64,000 nt of DNA from Glandiceps talaboti (GCF_964340395.1 NC_135551.1:30405455-30469454), one strand, 5' to 3'. Shown: positions 1-13,627, counted from the stretch's first letter. The notes: generated from the letters alone by a model not told the origin. Numbers and translations: made by a program.

Positions 1-1028
1 CAACTAATCTATCCACAGCACCACTAGGGAGGTGTAAAACGATGGCGGCAACTATTAGATGTGATCTTAGAGACCTTTCATTTGCTGAACACAGATGTTA
101 CATGTGATAGATACATACATAATTGTTCACACATTTAGATACGTTTAGGTATCCAGGGGTTACTGATCAAGTAAAAGCCATAGGAGACTACATTTTACCA
201 TTTTTTAGAAACTTTTTAGAATGTTGATTTAGTAAGCTTGTCTTACTTAAGTGCAGTCAGCAATTTTCAAAGCATTTCAAGTAAGAGATTTGTAAAACTA
301 TACATACATTTAAAACATTAACCAGTCTAGGATGACGGTGACCAAGTTTGCCCCCTAAGACATCAGTATTTGATGACTGTTTCCCCCTCAAGACTGCCTC
401 TTTCAAGGAGTGTGTATAAAACCTCACTAATACCTTTCTTGTTCTAAATAAATCAGTGCAAAGTGACATTTACTAAAATTAAGTCTTTTCACACCAAATC
501 TACTGACGAGATCTTTTAAATCTGTAGCAATTACTCTGATTGATTGCTGAAGAGAAAATGGATATGTCCTGCCGTGCCATGCTGTGCTAGACCATACCCT
601 GGCCATTTACAGTGTAAGATCTGTTTCAATCATACATCGTTGATGAGTAGTCGCCAATACTGACTGACTGTTGTTACATACTGCACAAAATTTGATGAAT
701 TGCTACATGTGGATATCAATATCGGGGATGTTTATCAAATACTACTACACGGTCTATACAATTACTTATTTTGATTAATTTCCATGGCATAAACACCAAA
801 CTAGGGATGACGTCCAACAATGTTAAACCACAAACCAAATAAACCATGTGTTATACGGTCAAACTCACAAACACAAATAATCAATCAATTGTATAGCTAG
901 CCTAGAGACTTGGCTATCTGACTTGACGGTTTATTAGTATGTTGAGACAAATAGCCACTATGATGTTGCCAGATGTAAGTATGGTACTACCTGTATTCTA
1001 TTATTCTATACAAGTATTACAAGAAATC

Positions 1029-1118
1029 CTATTATTCTATTGGTTCTCTTAGCAGGTGTCAATATCCCTGCCTTGAATCCTATCATTTTATTGGTTCTCT
1101 TAACAGGTGTCAATATCC
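1029..1118. repeat. Two-copy direct duplication, ~30 bp shared
   Basis: CTATTGGTTCTCTTAGCAGG plus TGTCAATATCC recurs 58 bp later with TTATTGGTTCTCTTAACAGG plus TGTCAATATCC, just left of the 33-bp array. Confidence 0.8.
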
Positions 1119-1194
1119 AATTCTGATTGGTTTTAACTCTAGAGTTTGAGTACAGATATGGCTAAGCAGTTCTAGGCATGACACCTCTGATACT

Positions 1195-1503
1195 GATTGG
1201 TCAGCTCTAGGTAAGAACTCTGATGCTGATTGGTCAGCTCTAGGTAAGAAGTGTGATGCTGATTGGTCAGCTCTAGGTAAGAAGTCTGATGCTGATTGGT
1301 CAGCTCTAGGTAAGAAGTCTGATGCTGATTGGTCAGCTCTAGGTAAGAAGTCTGATGCTGATTGGTCAGCTCTAGGTAAGAAGTCTGATGCTGATTGGTC
1401 AGCTCTAGGTAAGAACTCTGATGCTGATTGGTCAGCTCTAGGTAAGAACTCTGATGCTGATTGGTCAGCTCTAGGTAAGAAGTCTGATGCTGATTGGTCA
1501 GCT
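1195..1503. repeat. 33-bp minisatellite, about 9.4 copies
   Basis: Core GATTGGTCAGCTCTAGGT followed by AAGAAGTCTGATGCT, repeating every 33 bp with few substitutions. Because 33 is a multiple of three, the minus strand stays open (ADQSASEFLPR repeated), but this is an array artefact. On the gene-sense strand each unit contains TTCTTACCTAG, which resembles a 3' splice site. Confidence 0.95.
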
Positions 1504-2318
1504 ACAACAAAAGGTAAACTCACCAATACTGAGTGGTAACTTATATGAATATCAAAAGTATTAAAAATTCATCAGCTGCTGTTTTATGAAATGTCATCCA
1601 TCCTTCCCTAACACCTTTTACGACATGGAGTCAAAAACGTGACAAATAAAAAGATTAATGAAAACACACAAGTAGAGTTTTTCCCTCAAGGCAGTGTCTG
1701 GCTATAGTATCTAGTCTACGGTATCTATATTTCATGTATTATCACTTTATGAGACAATATGATACAAACAGTATATACCACCTGAAGGCAGTAGTGTTTG
1801 TTGATTTCTACCAACATTGAAAAGATTGACAAAACCTACCTTCTAATTCTATTTTAACGTCCGTTAAAACGGAAATTAATTTCTTCACCGATAATCCATT
1901 TGTATGTTTGAATTGCTACATAAGACTAGTTACTATGGTAACAATTGGGTAAGGAGATTACTAGAATCATTCGCTCAAAAACTCACCTTGAAATGAATGT
2001 AAAGGCCATTAGATTGTTATACTGCATGTGTTAGGTAGTCTGCAGAGGGACTATTTCTTTTGACTGTTTGACACGTTTTCTTTATTACATAGTGAGGGAA
2101 CAGATGTATACAACAGATTTTCATTTAAAAAGATCGTTTTCACCAAATTATAACGATTATCCCATGTACTGGCATTAATGAGTCAAGGCTCATCACGAGA
2201 TCTTTTATGAAAGTTGACAAAGATTGAATATTTTGATAAATCTTGAGTTGAGATTGATCTGACTTGAAGGTTGATAATACTTAAAATTTTACTCTAAGGA
2301 GTTGTATAGTTATGATAT

Positions 2319-2712
2319 AGTGCATACGTCACTGGAAAAGTGCACACACCACTCTGGAAAAGTGCACACACCACTCTGGAAAAGTGTACACACGACTCTG
2401 GAAAAGTGCACACACCACTCTGGAAAAGTGCACACACCACTCTGGAGAAGTGCACACACCACTCTGGAGAAGTGCACACACCACTCTGGAGAAGTGCACA
2501 CACCACTCTGGAAAAGTGCACACACCACTCTGGAAAAGTGCACACACCACTCTTGAGAAGTGCACACACCACTCTAGAAAAGTGCACACACCACTCTGGA
2601 AAAGTGCACACACGACTCTGGAAAAGTGCACACACCACTCTGGAGAAGTGCACACACCACTCTGGAAAAGTGCACACACGACTCTGGAAAAGTGCACACA
2701 CCACTCTGGAAG
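2319..2712. repeat. 22-bp minisatellite, about 17-18 copies
   Basis: Unit AGTGCACACACCACTCTGGA + AA, with G/A variants and a diverged first copy. The 22-bp period shifts frame at every unit, which explains long overlapping open frames in several frames on both strands. In gene sense each unit reads CACTTTTCCAGA, an acceptor-like motif. Confidence 0.95.
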
Positions 2713-3224
2713 ATTTTAGCTCAATTGTGAGACAGTTTCCAGTATCCAAACAAATACAGATGTGATTTGAAATCCTTAACAAACAGTACCAGTATCATTC
2801 ATTTTATCACTTTCTACTATATGTGGTGATACCACAACTCCTTGAAATACAACAGGTACGTTTGATATCAACAGTCATACAATTCTTGATACCAATGTAT
2901 TAATATGTTGAAAATGGATTGTGAACAGTTTTCAGCGGTTGAGAAAATATAATATTTTTTCTTTGATGTGAAACTCTGAAGAATTTGATGAGTTATACAA
3001 TATGATGGTGAATATGACACAAACATGTAAAATCTCTACAATTTGCATTTTTGATAAATACAAACCATTGTTAAATATACAGTAGCCACTTCTGTCATAC
3101 AGATTAGACATCATGTTCATATTCCAAGTATTGTTTCATACAAATACATTAACAATTCCAACTTCCTTTTCATTACAAGTACATGTACATAGATATAGAT
3201 CTATAGTCTGGCTTTAAATTTGAT

Positions 3225-3550
3225 TGCTTATAACATAGTACATTTTAGTGTTTGACAATTCCATACCACAAGAATATTTTCTAGTATGGCTGCAAATAAA
3301 GTTGATCTTGATTGATTTCCTATCACATACTTAAGTTGATTACATTTTTTGACTCTCTCAGTCATAAGAAATTTTTCATGTCATTTTGTATTGAGTTATT
3401 TAATAGTCGGATAGTGTTATTTTAAATTTGACTAGTCCATACAACAAGAAATTTTTCCTGTCTGTCTAAATAAGTTTCAGGGAAATCATTTTTATTTGAC
3501 TAGTCCATACAACAAGAGATATTTTCTGTATGTCTGTAAATTGGTTTGAT
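3225..3550. repeat. Degenerate ~70-130-bp tandem, four imperfect copies
   Basis: Copies share TTGACTAGTCCATACAACAA followed by an A/T-rich part and TGTCTGTAAAT-type ends; the first two copies are the most diverged. Confidence 0.6.
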
Positions 3551-3915
3551 CAAAACCAATCAAAACCAAATATTAATGTAGTAGATTCCTTGACTATTAA
3601 TTGCCTTGATATGTATGGAATTGACAAATTATGAAAATCAACATAAATTTCTAATCAGCTGGCCCTATTTGTACCATTACTGATTGCTAACTTTGTAATG
3701 ATGTCAATATTTAATGACTAAAGTCAATGTCATTATCTTGTGTTACAATTCAGGGAAAAGTCAATATATTTTGTTAATTAAAAGAAGACAAGATATCATT
3801 AACAAGACTTATGAGTTTCACATTTTTGTAATTTCATGAATAAATTAAAGATTTACTTTTAGCCTTTCATAATTGCATACGATAAAATTGGACTTGACTT
3901 TTACATAATATGTTG

Positions 3916-4041
3916 TAGATATCAGTGTTTTTGTTAAGGGTGGTAAGTAGGTAAAATCTACCTGAGTTCGCAGTCATTTTACCAGGGTTCCCCCTACCAG
4001 TGTTTTTATTAAGGGTAGTAGTAAGTAGGTAAACTCTACAA
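3916..4041. repeat. Two-copy ~84-bp-spaced direct duplication
   Basis: CAGTGTTTTTGTTAAGGG followed by GTAGGTAAAATCTAC recurs as CAGTGTTTTTATTAAGGG followed by GTAGGTAAACTCTAC. Confidence 0.75.
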
Positions 4042-7000
4042 TGTGTATTGTCTACATATTTTACATGGATTTCACATAAGCATTTTTTTGTTGTTAGGGC
4101 CGTATTAGTAGGTTACATGTCATTAAATTAGATTACTTCACTTTATACTAAAATTCAGAAGCCTTGTATTAAATAATTTGCTAAATATCCATAATTTTAA
4201 AAAAATTTGTCAAATTTGATAAAAATTATCTTCTATCTCCATAACCGTGTCAGTTTGACTGTTGAGGTCTCTCTACTCTACCATAGCTTCTGACAAAATA
4301 ACCTTTTCTACGACACACTGACCAAACTGAACACAAAATGACCCCTTTCTACAAAACATTCCTGTAGGCAGGATGTTAATTAAAGGGGAAAATGTTTACT
4401 GGTGATTATTAGATTTCTCTTTGGAATAACCCTTTTAAGGAACATGTTGAAAGATCCATAATGCATGAGAAAAGGAAGTATGCACGTCATGCTTACCACA
4501 ATTAGATTCACTGGGAAAATGTCACATACTGAGTTCACCTACACACTGTGTTGTAGTCTCAACTAAAGTACAGAGTCTAGCAACTTGATTGGAAAATGAC
4601 GTTCTTTTCAGTTGGTCACGACTTGTAAATTTGAGCTCTTTCACTTACTTACACATAAATTCATGCATGCCTATTCACACTTACCTTCAAAGACTTTTGT
4701 GAACATGAAAATAAGCTGGTGTGTGTACAAGCATTCTTTGGAAATATTGGATAATTGCACTATTCCTTAGGAATGTCTAGCTGTAACATGGATGTACCGT
4801 ACAAATCTCATTTCTTTACATTTCTGTGATGAACAGGAATTGCTCAAAGTCAAAAATGAATAATATATTCGGTGAACAATGCCAAGAATAGATGTCATTG
4901 TAAATATGTGTTGAATATTAATAAAACACTTTTTAACATGTAGAATATTAATAAAACATTTTATTCTGTGTCAGATATTGCGCATCATGTCTGAACTATA
5001 GAGAATAGATATGATTTTAATCTTATCAATATGTCACATGGTACATGGTGATGTGGGCAGGATAAGACTGTGAGTTCATGGGAAGCACTGTAGACCACTC
5101 AAAGTGTGGGATACAAACTAAAGTTAAGTTTAAAGGGCACAAAACTATCGCAATGTTGTTCAATTGAAGTATTGCTTGTGTTAGGGGTTCCAACCATATT
5201 CTAACCTCTACACTCAACTCCTTAAGTACACTATATTCAGTCACTCTACTGCTTAGGTTCTTGTGTCTTTTTCAATCATGTAATGTGATATGCATATTGC
5301 ATGGCATCACCATTTTCATTGATTTCTAAAGTATATTGTTTTTCCAGAGAGTAAATGTATGATACTTGTACACTTGAAGGAAGTAATAGGCAGCCTGACA
5401 GAGCAGCTTCAAAGACAATTCCGACACTTCACTTAAAAAAGGAATATGCCATGCCAAGTAACTTTACTGCAATTATTTGTTGGGCATTTGTGAAAATATC
5501 AGTTCATTATATTATTTTGCTGATGTGTTGTGGTTTTCTATGTATTGATAAAATCTTGGTGAAATTGAAATATAGAAAATATCTCAAATGTAAGTATTCC
5601 CTGGCTTTCTTTAAAATTAAATTTACTACATTTTATTTGATTGGTGATCTACCTCAGAAAACATAGCAACATTATGATACATTACAAATCTTGTAAACTT
5701 TCCCCCTTATGTACAAGATCAAACAGTTTTAGAGCAAAAACATGATTTTCCAAGACATCTCAAATGTGTATAATCAGCCCAATTTCACTTTGTAACTAAT
5801 GAATTTCACTTTGTATGCATGTACATTGTAAATAAAATTTTAGTAGCCTTATATGCTACATGGTTATTGACATGCAAATATGTCATTAGATTATATGCAG
5901 GTCTATTTCATTACATTGTCACCAATCCTTCAGTAATTGACACAATTATAACCGCTGTATAATCCATCCATGTAAATCTGCCACCCAAATATTTCAAACA
6001 TGGAAGAAATTAATCACAAACCATGCATGTCGTATCGCCTAATTTACAGGGACATTTTTCATAAATATCACGGATAATTTACGCTCATTTTATTTGAAGT
6101 AATGAGTTCAAACATAGAGGATTCTATCAGAGAGGCCCTCATCATCTTCCAAATAAGGCTATTCAATAAGTCTTGGTTCTAGTACCTTAAACTGAACACA
6201 GGTTAAAATACATACATTAGTATGCAAGACTCGAATATGACAATTAAACATTCATATATATATACACAAGTTAGGGGCATTATTCTCTCATTTTAATTCA
6301 AACTGAAAACATCTCAAATCCAATTTTTACACTTTCATAGATGGTCCTCTAGGAAGTCTGAAATGAACTAAATAGCATAGTTGAGGTTACCTGGCAACCT
6401 GCATACTTACATGAATTTTGAAATAATATTTTTTTTTGGTGAAAGCTATAAGACTAAATGGTGGTGATTCTATTCCCAAAATTATACATAGAAATTTTCC
6501 AATAAAAAGATTATATGAAGTGTACAGAAAACACCACTTTTCTCTCCTGGGGTTCTAAAAACTCAACAAAAACACAGCAAAACATGTGGTTACAAAATTG
6601 ATGAAATGAATAGAAAACAACTTTTATCAGATTACCCCTAGTTTATTTAATACAGATTCTAAAACGTCAGCAAAAAACACTGTGAAATAAATTAAATTGC
6701 TATAAAATTAAAAGACATTAATATATATAACCTACTATACTACAATAGAAAAATAATTATATATGCATAATAAAATGGTATATGTAAATAGTCACTCAGT
6801 GGGAAAATGATTGTAATTGTGTAGAATTGATCTTAAAATAGGGCAATTCTTCACTGATTTAATCATGTAAATGTCACTAAATTATGCCAAAAACAGAAAG
6901 ACATGCATTTACTTTTAATAAGTTTACAAAATTAGATTGTACAATTTGTTTCAAACTGAATAAGAATATTTTCATATTACTAGATATTGCTAATTTATGT

Positions 7001-7364
7001 CTCTTGTGAAAACTGGTTTAAAATATGAATAACTCAGATAATTTCTCATTGTCCAAGTATTTTGTCCTTCCTTATCAAATAGTAATGCAAACATTCAATA
7101 GTTGCTTTGCGGTTTATTCTATTTATGACTATAAAATAGTGATAACATAGACTGGTGAATGTATTTTTAAATTACATAGCAAATATTGAATTACCCAAAG
7201 TATGAGTAACTATATAGTTCTTTTCTCCACAGACTAGCAACCTGAGCAAGATAACACAAAATATATTAAATTTGAGTTCTGCAGATGTTTTTAAAATCCA
7301 ACCATAGCTAACACTTCTCCCTTCCTACTCACTGCTAGTGCTACATCCAACCTGTACTCTCGCA

Positions 7365-7490
7365 CTGCCCAATTCCTACCCATATTCTCCTCCCCTCGTT
7401 TCCACATCCTAACCATAACCCTCCCCTCACTGTCATATCCTACCCATACTTTCCTCCCCCTCAGTACTACCACATCCTACACATATTCCC
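7365..7490. repeat. Pyrimidine-rich degenerate ~36-bp tandem
   Basis: Three to four copies beginning TCCTACCCATA or TCCTAACCATA followed by C/T-rich sequence; G is rare on the plus strand. Confidence 0.6.
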
Positions 7491-8324
7491 GGTCACCTTG
7501 ACTTTTTCTTGTAGTCAAAAAGCATGACATTAAGTGACTCATTACAGCCTAATTTATTCATTTCATAAAACTGATTAATATTTCATGCATAACTTCCTGT
7601 ATTTATACAATCAGTACAAAATGACAAGGTATTGAGAGAACCATGAAATTCCAACTGATGAGTTTAGAAATGAGGTTGTAACAGAGACAGATTTGTGGCA
7701 AACAACTAGATACAGGTTGTACAGGATTCCATGAACTCAAATGTCAGGTGCAGCCAGAAGGCAGCAGGTTTTTTTTTATAACTATTATACATGCCATCAT
7801 CCAATTTCATGGCAGGTAATGTGAGCTATAGCTATCACATATATCGGGATAAGTTACACCAAACAATTATTTCAAAATGTGACTTCCATTTTTTATTTTC
7901 CAACACACATTTTTTGAAACCAGTATTGAAATATTTGGTTAAATTGATAAAATGTGTTCTTTGCAATTTACATGAATATTAATGCTTAATGGACATAAAC
8001 AAAACAAAATATATCCCATTTTTAAACCATAATTTCCATATTGTTTAATCAGAAAAATTAAGTGTTTTATATTTTACATATTTATCTAAATCACATAAAT
8101 GCTGACATCAGCATACAAAATTATATGTATTCTCTGGAGACATACATGTCACAGTACAAGTGTGACTTTAGGAGATTATAGACAGTTGGATTTGACCTTG
8201 GAAGACAGGAATATATGCATACATCTCTCAAATATATCTTTATCAGAATTCTGGTTACGGTTCAAGGAGCCCGAGAGGAGCAAAAGATATTTCCAAAACA
8301 TCTTTTCCATGCTAAAATATACAC

Positions 8325-8805
8325 ACACATCTTATGCCTTTTGAGATGTGGTTTTCATATTTATCTTTGTACATGTAGTGTTAGCGTAAACTATTACCAA
8401 CCTTACAGTTCATATTGAAAGATGGTGGCAATATTTTTATTTAAGTTCAAAAGACCAACAGATGATAATGTATTGACTGGTATGACAAAGAGTTGTACTG
8501 TGTTTTTAAACTCTTCAGTAAATATCACATAGTAGTAGTTATGCTTTATTTTCTCTAAAACATCTTAAGCATAAAACAAATATTTTATGCCTTTCAAAGT
8601 CAAGGTGTGGTTTTAATATTTACATGTTAACATGTGGTGTTAGCATACATTGTAACCCTACTTAGTAGTTCATATTTAAAGATTGTGGCAATATTTTTAT
8701 GATATTAAAGTTTAAAAGACGAACACATAGACAATGATTATAATATATCGATTGATATGACAATGAATTGTACTGGGTGTTTATACTATCAATAAATACA
8801 ACTAG
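8325..8805. repeat. Direct duplication of ~210 bp (8325-8530 and 8585-8805)
   Basis: The two copies share an ordered series of blocks: TTATGCCTTT, GTGGTTTT, GTGTTAGC, AGTTCATATT, GGCAATATTTTTAT and TTGTACTG, with substitutions and small indels. Both lie in the large intron and neither is coding. Confidence 0.8.
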
Positions 8806-8958
8806 TTCAACAATAAATAAGTTCGTAATGGGTTAATGAGGCAACCATTGTTTCTCCTTTCGCATATAATGGTTAAAAATCAAAACTTGATTGATTTTTA
8901 TTTCCAAACAATACAACCATTTGTAGGAAATATACTAAGCCTCAGATATCCATTAAAT

Positions 8959-9137
8959 TTCCACAACTTACAACTGAGTCAATTGTCCACAACTAAGTCA
9001 ATCACCTACAACTTAGTCAATTGTCCACAATTTAGTCACTTGTCCACAACTTAACCAATTGTCCACTACTTAGTCAATTGTCCACAACTTAACCAATTGT
9101 CCACAACTTAACCAATTGTCCACTAATTAGCCAATTG
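8959..9137. repeat. 19-bp tandem array, about 9 copies
   Basis: Unit TCCACAACTTAACCAATTG with variants (TTAGTCAATTG, TTAGCCAATTG). Confidence 0.9.
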
Positions 9138-12100
9138 CCCATACAAGTTTAATTTCATCATAGCCATCATATTAGATGACTGACTTTTCCTTGACAGAAA
9201 ATGCAAAGTTAGAATAGAAGTTAATCTAATAGAAATGCACCACCACCACCACAACCACTAACACACTGAAATGACTGACATCAGTCACCACAAGAGAGAC
9301 TTTGTTGGTGATAAATGGTTTTAAGTACATTAGTATGTACATGATATAGCAGCCACAAAGTCTTGCAAATGAAAACAGCTTTACTGAAAGAATTGAGGAA
9401 ATCAGATTTGAAATCACTGTCTCTATAACCTGCAGCTAACAATCTACACAATACTATAACGACCTACTTTAGAAATTTAATATTAAAATTCCACACAGCA
9501 TTGTGTCAGGTATTGGCTTTTAAAAAAAAAAACACTGTTGGCATTCAACTTTTGGTCTATCAAAGACAGTGTACAACTTTATCTGATAAGTATATTTCCC
9601 ATCTGTCTTTGACCACACCCTTAGTTATACTGCAGTTCTAAATCAGAGAGAGAAAGCTAGATAGTTGATACTGATAGTACATATAACTATTTGAAAATGT
9701 CAAAACATATGCAAATTCAAACTATTTAAAAACATACTGAAATTCAAACTTTTTGAAGACACACTTAATGTTAAATTGTTTGAAATGTTAAAATATATGC
9801 AGCAGTGTCATGGATATCAATGACCAAGATAGTAATGTTGACCTGCTAAAAATAAACTCATTTTAAAACGATAACAACTCTTAAAACTTGGAAATAAAAA
9901 TTACATATTCATGTTCTGTACCACACACACTATTCTAAGTGAAAATAGATGACAGCATGCCATATTTTACTCAAAAGGTTTTTTGAAATCACACAGGATT
10001 GAAAATTATTAGCAACGTCTAGATAAATAGAAATATTATTAACCTGTATTCCCACCTGCAGTAACTCCTCATTATAGTTTAGATGCTGTATAGAAATACT
10101 CTTATGATCCAAACAATACATAAAATCACATTTATCTTTCTTTTCAAAAATTACTTGCACATTTGTGAACAGTTTTGATACCTAACACATTAAGCTACGA
10201 TGGAAATATTACATTATTGTATTATTTGTGATGTGGTTACTAGCAGGTAGCAATTGGTTGCTCTTTTGGAATATATCTGTAAAATATTGAAAATATGAAA
10301 TGGTTTTCTGTAGACTCTGTAGAGTATATAGTGTACTCACCTTGTGTAAATCTGAGAATCTAATGACAAAATACTATGTAGTTGAAAGTAATTCCTTGAG
10401 ATCGGTTATTTGAAATCAGTCTCCAAACAGTCTAGTCCGTTTAAATCACACAACTGAGCATACAGGTGAAAAATTGATATGCTCTCTCTCTCTCTGTGTG
10501 TGCTATCTTTCTTGCTGTGCAGGTGAAAAAGTTTAGAAATAAGAAGTGATAAAGGCAGTCAATCAGTTTCACCAACTGTTTAACACGTTACACACCACTG
10601 CTTTCTATAGTCAGCTCACACTGTATATTGTCAAGATTGCAGTACTTTATCAAATACACCCATCATAAAATACCATGTAAAAATGTCACTAACAGTAGCC
10701 AGATCTTCAGTTACTGGAATATTAATTAAGCAGACCAAGTCATACTAAGCTGACATCGTTGTATCATCCATCTACAAACACAGTGTGTTATCAATTCCAG
10801 GCACACCAGAAAAATCACCTGGATAGTAGACTCCCCAACTCGATTAGAATTAGCCTACTTCTTTTCGTTACACTAGGGGTATCACTTTCCATTCAATACA
10901 AGACAAATCTCTGTAGAGTTACAGCGAACAAATAAAACCAGAAGAAATTAAATCCTTCAATGTACTAGTCAGCACTAATCTTACAAGATGTAGTTACCAT
11001 GGTAACCTACTGATGAAGTAAAAGAATGAAACACACTCCTCTTTTGAAGTATAATCGAATGAAACTAACGACGTTAGCATAATGGGTGACATGGGTTAAT
11101 TGAAATCTTTATTCAAATGCCTTCAAATGAGCAGAAATGCTTTTTATGTTTTTTATCTTAAGTATTGTATCTTTTTGGCTCAGGAAAAAAAGGAAATTCA
11201 AGGAAACAAGTAAATAAAAGGCTTGTCATCTTGTATTTCGATGCAACAACACTTTTTCTTTGTCATATTAGAAACCAACATGTTTTGGTAAAAATGAGAT
11301 TTGAGCAAAGTATACAGTACCAACTTGTTCTCAATAAACGGTTGTAGAAAAAATTGATCGCTATTACAATACATCCAAAGATAAAAACCATGTTTGTGCC
11401 TTGTTATCCTGTGTATTTTGCTAAGGTTGATAGAACCCTGGGTAGAAAGTGGAGTAAATCACACAGTTCTGCAAGACATTTAATATTTTTACCGATTTTT
11501 TGAAAGTCTAGCATCACATGAGAAATGAAGTAAATGTACAAAGTTTCCAATACATTCTATGTTGGTTAATTATCACGTTTGGTAAAGTGACAGTATTTGA
11601 TTGGTAAGGTAATAATAATGATAATAGAAATATACATATTATTAATCAAAAACATATTTTGAAATCCAAATGTAGTCACCATTTGTGCAAAGCCCAAGTG
11701 TCCTAGTAACAAAACCCTAGCAACAGGAATGGGAAAGTCTGGTAAAATTTGCACAGGTAGCAATATACTTATAAATATGGAAAAGAAAAATCGAAGGCCT
11801 TGAGAAGCCATGTACATTATGAGTGATATAGCCGGAAACTGGGAAAACAGGTGATTTTATTGGTAGAATGAACTACATAAACACTATTTATATTCTGAGC
11901 AATAGATAACCTGTAATTAACATTTCTCACTGTAGTTTCACCTTTGAGCATTGCACTTTTAATCGTTTGATTTTACTACTATGCTGCTGAGATTTAGCTT
12001 AAATTGACGCAAGACAAACTTTGAACAATCTTCCGTTTCAGTAACCCGTTGTTATGCACTTGCAACTAAGATGACATCGTGACTATCACTCATGGCAACA

Positions 12101-12404
12101 GCCGTCTTTTGATGTTCCTGTGAAATGACAGATTTTTCTCAAAACACGCATGATTAAAATTGGAAATCAACTTTAGTTTTCCAGCCTAGTTAGCAAAGAT
12201 GGTTAGGGTTACCATTGTTAACCTTGGCATTCTGAAGAGGCTTAAAAACTGCCAATACCAGCACATCAATGTATATCATTTTTTTTTACTGATAAATTGA
12301 TTCATTAATATGAAATGTAACAAGCATCATGGGAAAACATTTATTTTAGAGAAAGAAAATTAAATTTTTGAAAACTATTTTGATGCCAGATAAACAAGGA
12401 ATCA

Positions 12405-12590
12405 AAGTATCCATAGTAACAGACTTGGATAACTTATCATTTCAATAGTAATAGATGGCATATATATAACTTATCATCTCCATAGTAAGTCTGAAATAAC
12501 TTATCGTTGCCATAGTAACAGTCTGAGATAACTTATTGTCTCCATAGTAACAGTCTGGGATAAGTTATCGTCTCCATCAGATTCCAGTCA
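12405..12590. repeat. Degenerate ~35-bp tandem, about 5 copies
   Basis: Recurrent CCATAGTAACAGTCTGGGAT and AACTTATCGTCT blocks with substitutions. Confidence 0.75.
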
Positions 12591-12979
12591 TGTAGACCAT
12601 ACCAACATCATAAGTACTACTTCATACAGAGATTGCTATCACTATCAGATAACATATAGAAAACCAGTAATACAAAGCTGACTGGCTAGGAATATTAAGT
12701 CTGTCACGTTTTATTACCCGTTACAATTTATGACTTCAGGTGACTTTCATCACTAAGGTTTATGCCAAACCAGACACTTTTATTTATTATATTTCATCTT
12801 TATCGCTAGAGATGGAATAATTTAGATCATCAGGATGCAAACATATTTTATGGTCACTATGAAATCTCCGGTATATAATCAGTATTCACCAAAGAGCAGA
12901 CATTCTTATAAATAATTACGTACCAAAAGAAAAATTTAATATATTGAAATTTGAAATAAATATGGAAGGAAAAGTGACA

Positions 12980-13196
12980 CATGTAGGAATTGAACCCGCA
13001 TCCCCATAACACTAGTCAGAGTGCTCTAACCAGCTGTGCTAACGTACCAACTGGTAGATACCGTGAATTGAACCCGCATCCCCATAACCCTAGTCAGAGT
13101 GCTCTAACCAGCTGAGCTAACGTGCCAACTGGTAGATACCGTGAATTGTACCAACGTCACCTAAACACTAATCAGAGTGCTCTAACCAGCTGAGCG
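12980..13196 (-). repeat. Tandem of tRNA-like 78-bp units, about 2.7 copies
   Basis: GAATTGAACCC starts at 12987 and GAATTG recurs at 13065 and 13143, a 78-bp period. On the minus strand each unit carries a good A box (TTAGCTCAGCTGGTTAGAGC), and the first two carry a B-box-like GGGTTCAATTC, spaced as in a tRNA gene. The anticodon arm does not fold convincingly and the T stem is mismatched, so this looks like a tRNA-derived repeat rather than functional tRNA genes. The third copy has lost the B-box G run. Confidence 0.8.
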
Positions 13197-13566
13197 GTGT
13201 TTTTATGGCAAACCTAAAAATATTGATAATTTTCTATGAACACTAACAATTGAAGTACTTATGTTGAATTACTTCATTATATTACATTCATAATCTTTGA
13301 TGGAGTAATTCATTTGATCTAACAAAGCTAATAAATATTTTGGGTCATATACTTTCAGAGTCTATTAGACACAGTATAGTGAATGTATGGCTTTTAACTT
13401 ATTTGAGTTCATTTTTTAGCTGATATAAGTTTTTGTAACTAAAATTACTCACAATGAATGGATCACTTTTATTGGTAAATTGTCCAGGTAATTACAGAAC
13501 ATTTGACAAGCAAAGCCAAGTTCATCTACTTCGGTGTGAATTAACAAATGAACTTAACAATATCGA

Positions 13567-13627
13567 TATATATCAATCAATCAATCAATCAATCGATCGA
13601 TCGATTGATTGATTATATTGATATATG
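13567..13627. repeat. Large AT-rich palindrome built on (ATCA)n/(TGAT)n
   Basis: ATATATCAAT then ATCA repeats lead to a centre ATCGATCGATCGAT, followed by TGAT repeats and ATTGATATAT. The arms are almost perfectly complementary over roughly 25 bp each, able to form a hairpin or cruciform. Confidence 0.85.

Noticed and set aside
1110-1526. 138-codon minus-strand frame repeating ADQSASEFLPR, same strand as dystrophin
   Set aside because: It coincides with the 33-bp minisatellite and has no dystrophin similarity; treated as intronic repeat despite acceptor-like motifs.
2294-2782. Overlapping open frames on both strands (HTPLWKSAHTTLEKC and WCVHFSRVVCALFQS types)
   Set aside because: Generated by the 22-bp array; all frames become open because the unit cycles through three frames.
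5355-5666. 103-codon plus-strand frame with a hydrophobic middle
   Set aside because: No homology I recognise and AT-driven Phe/Ile/Lys/Tyr composition typical of intergenic or intronic frames.
12980-13196. Functional tRNA genes
   Set aside because: A and B boxes are present, but the anticodon stem does not pair, the T stem is mismatched and no clear acceptor stem closes the unit.
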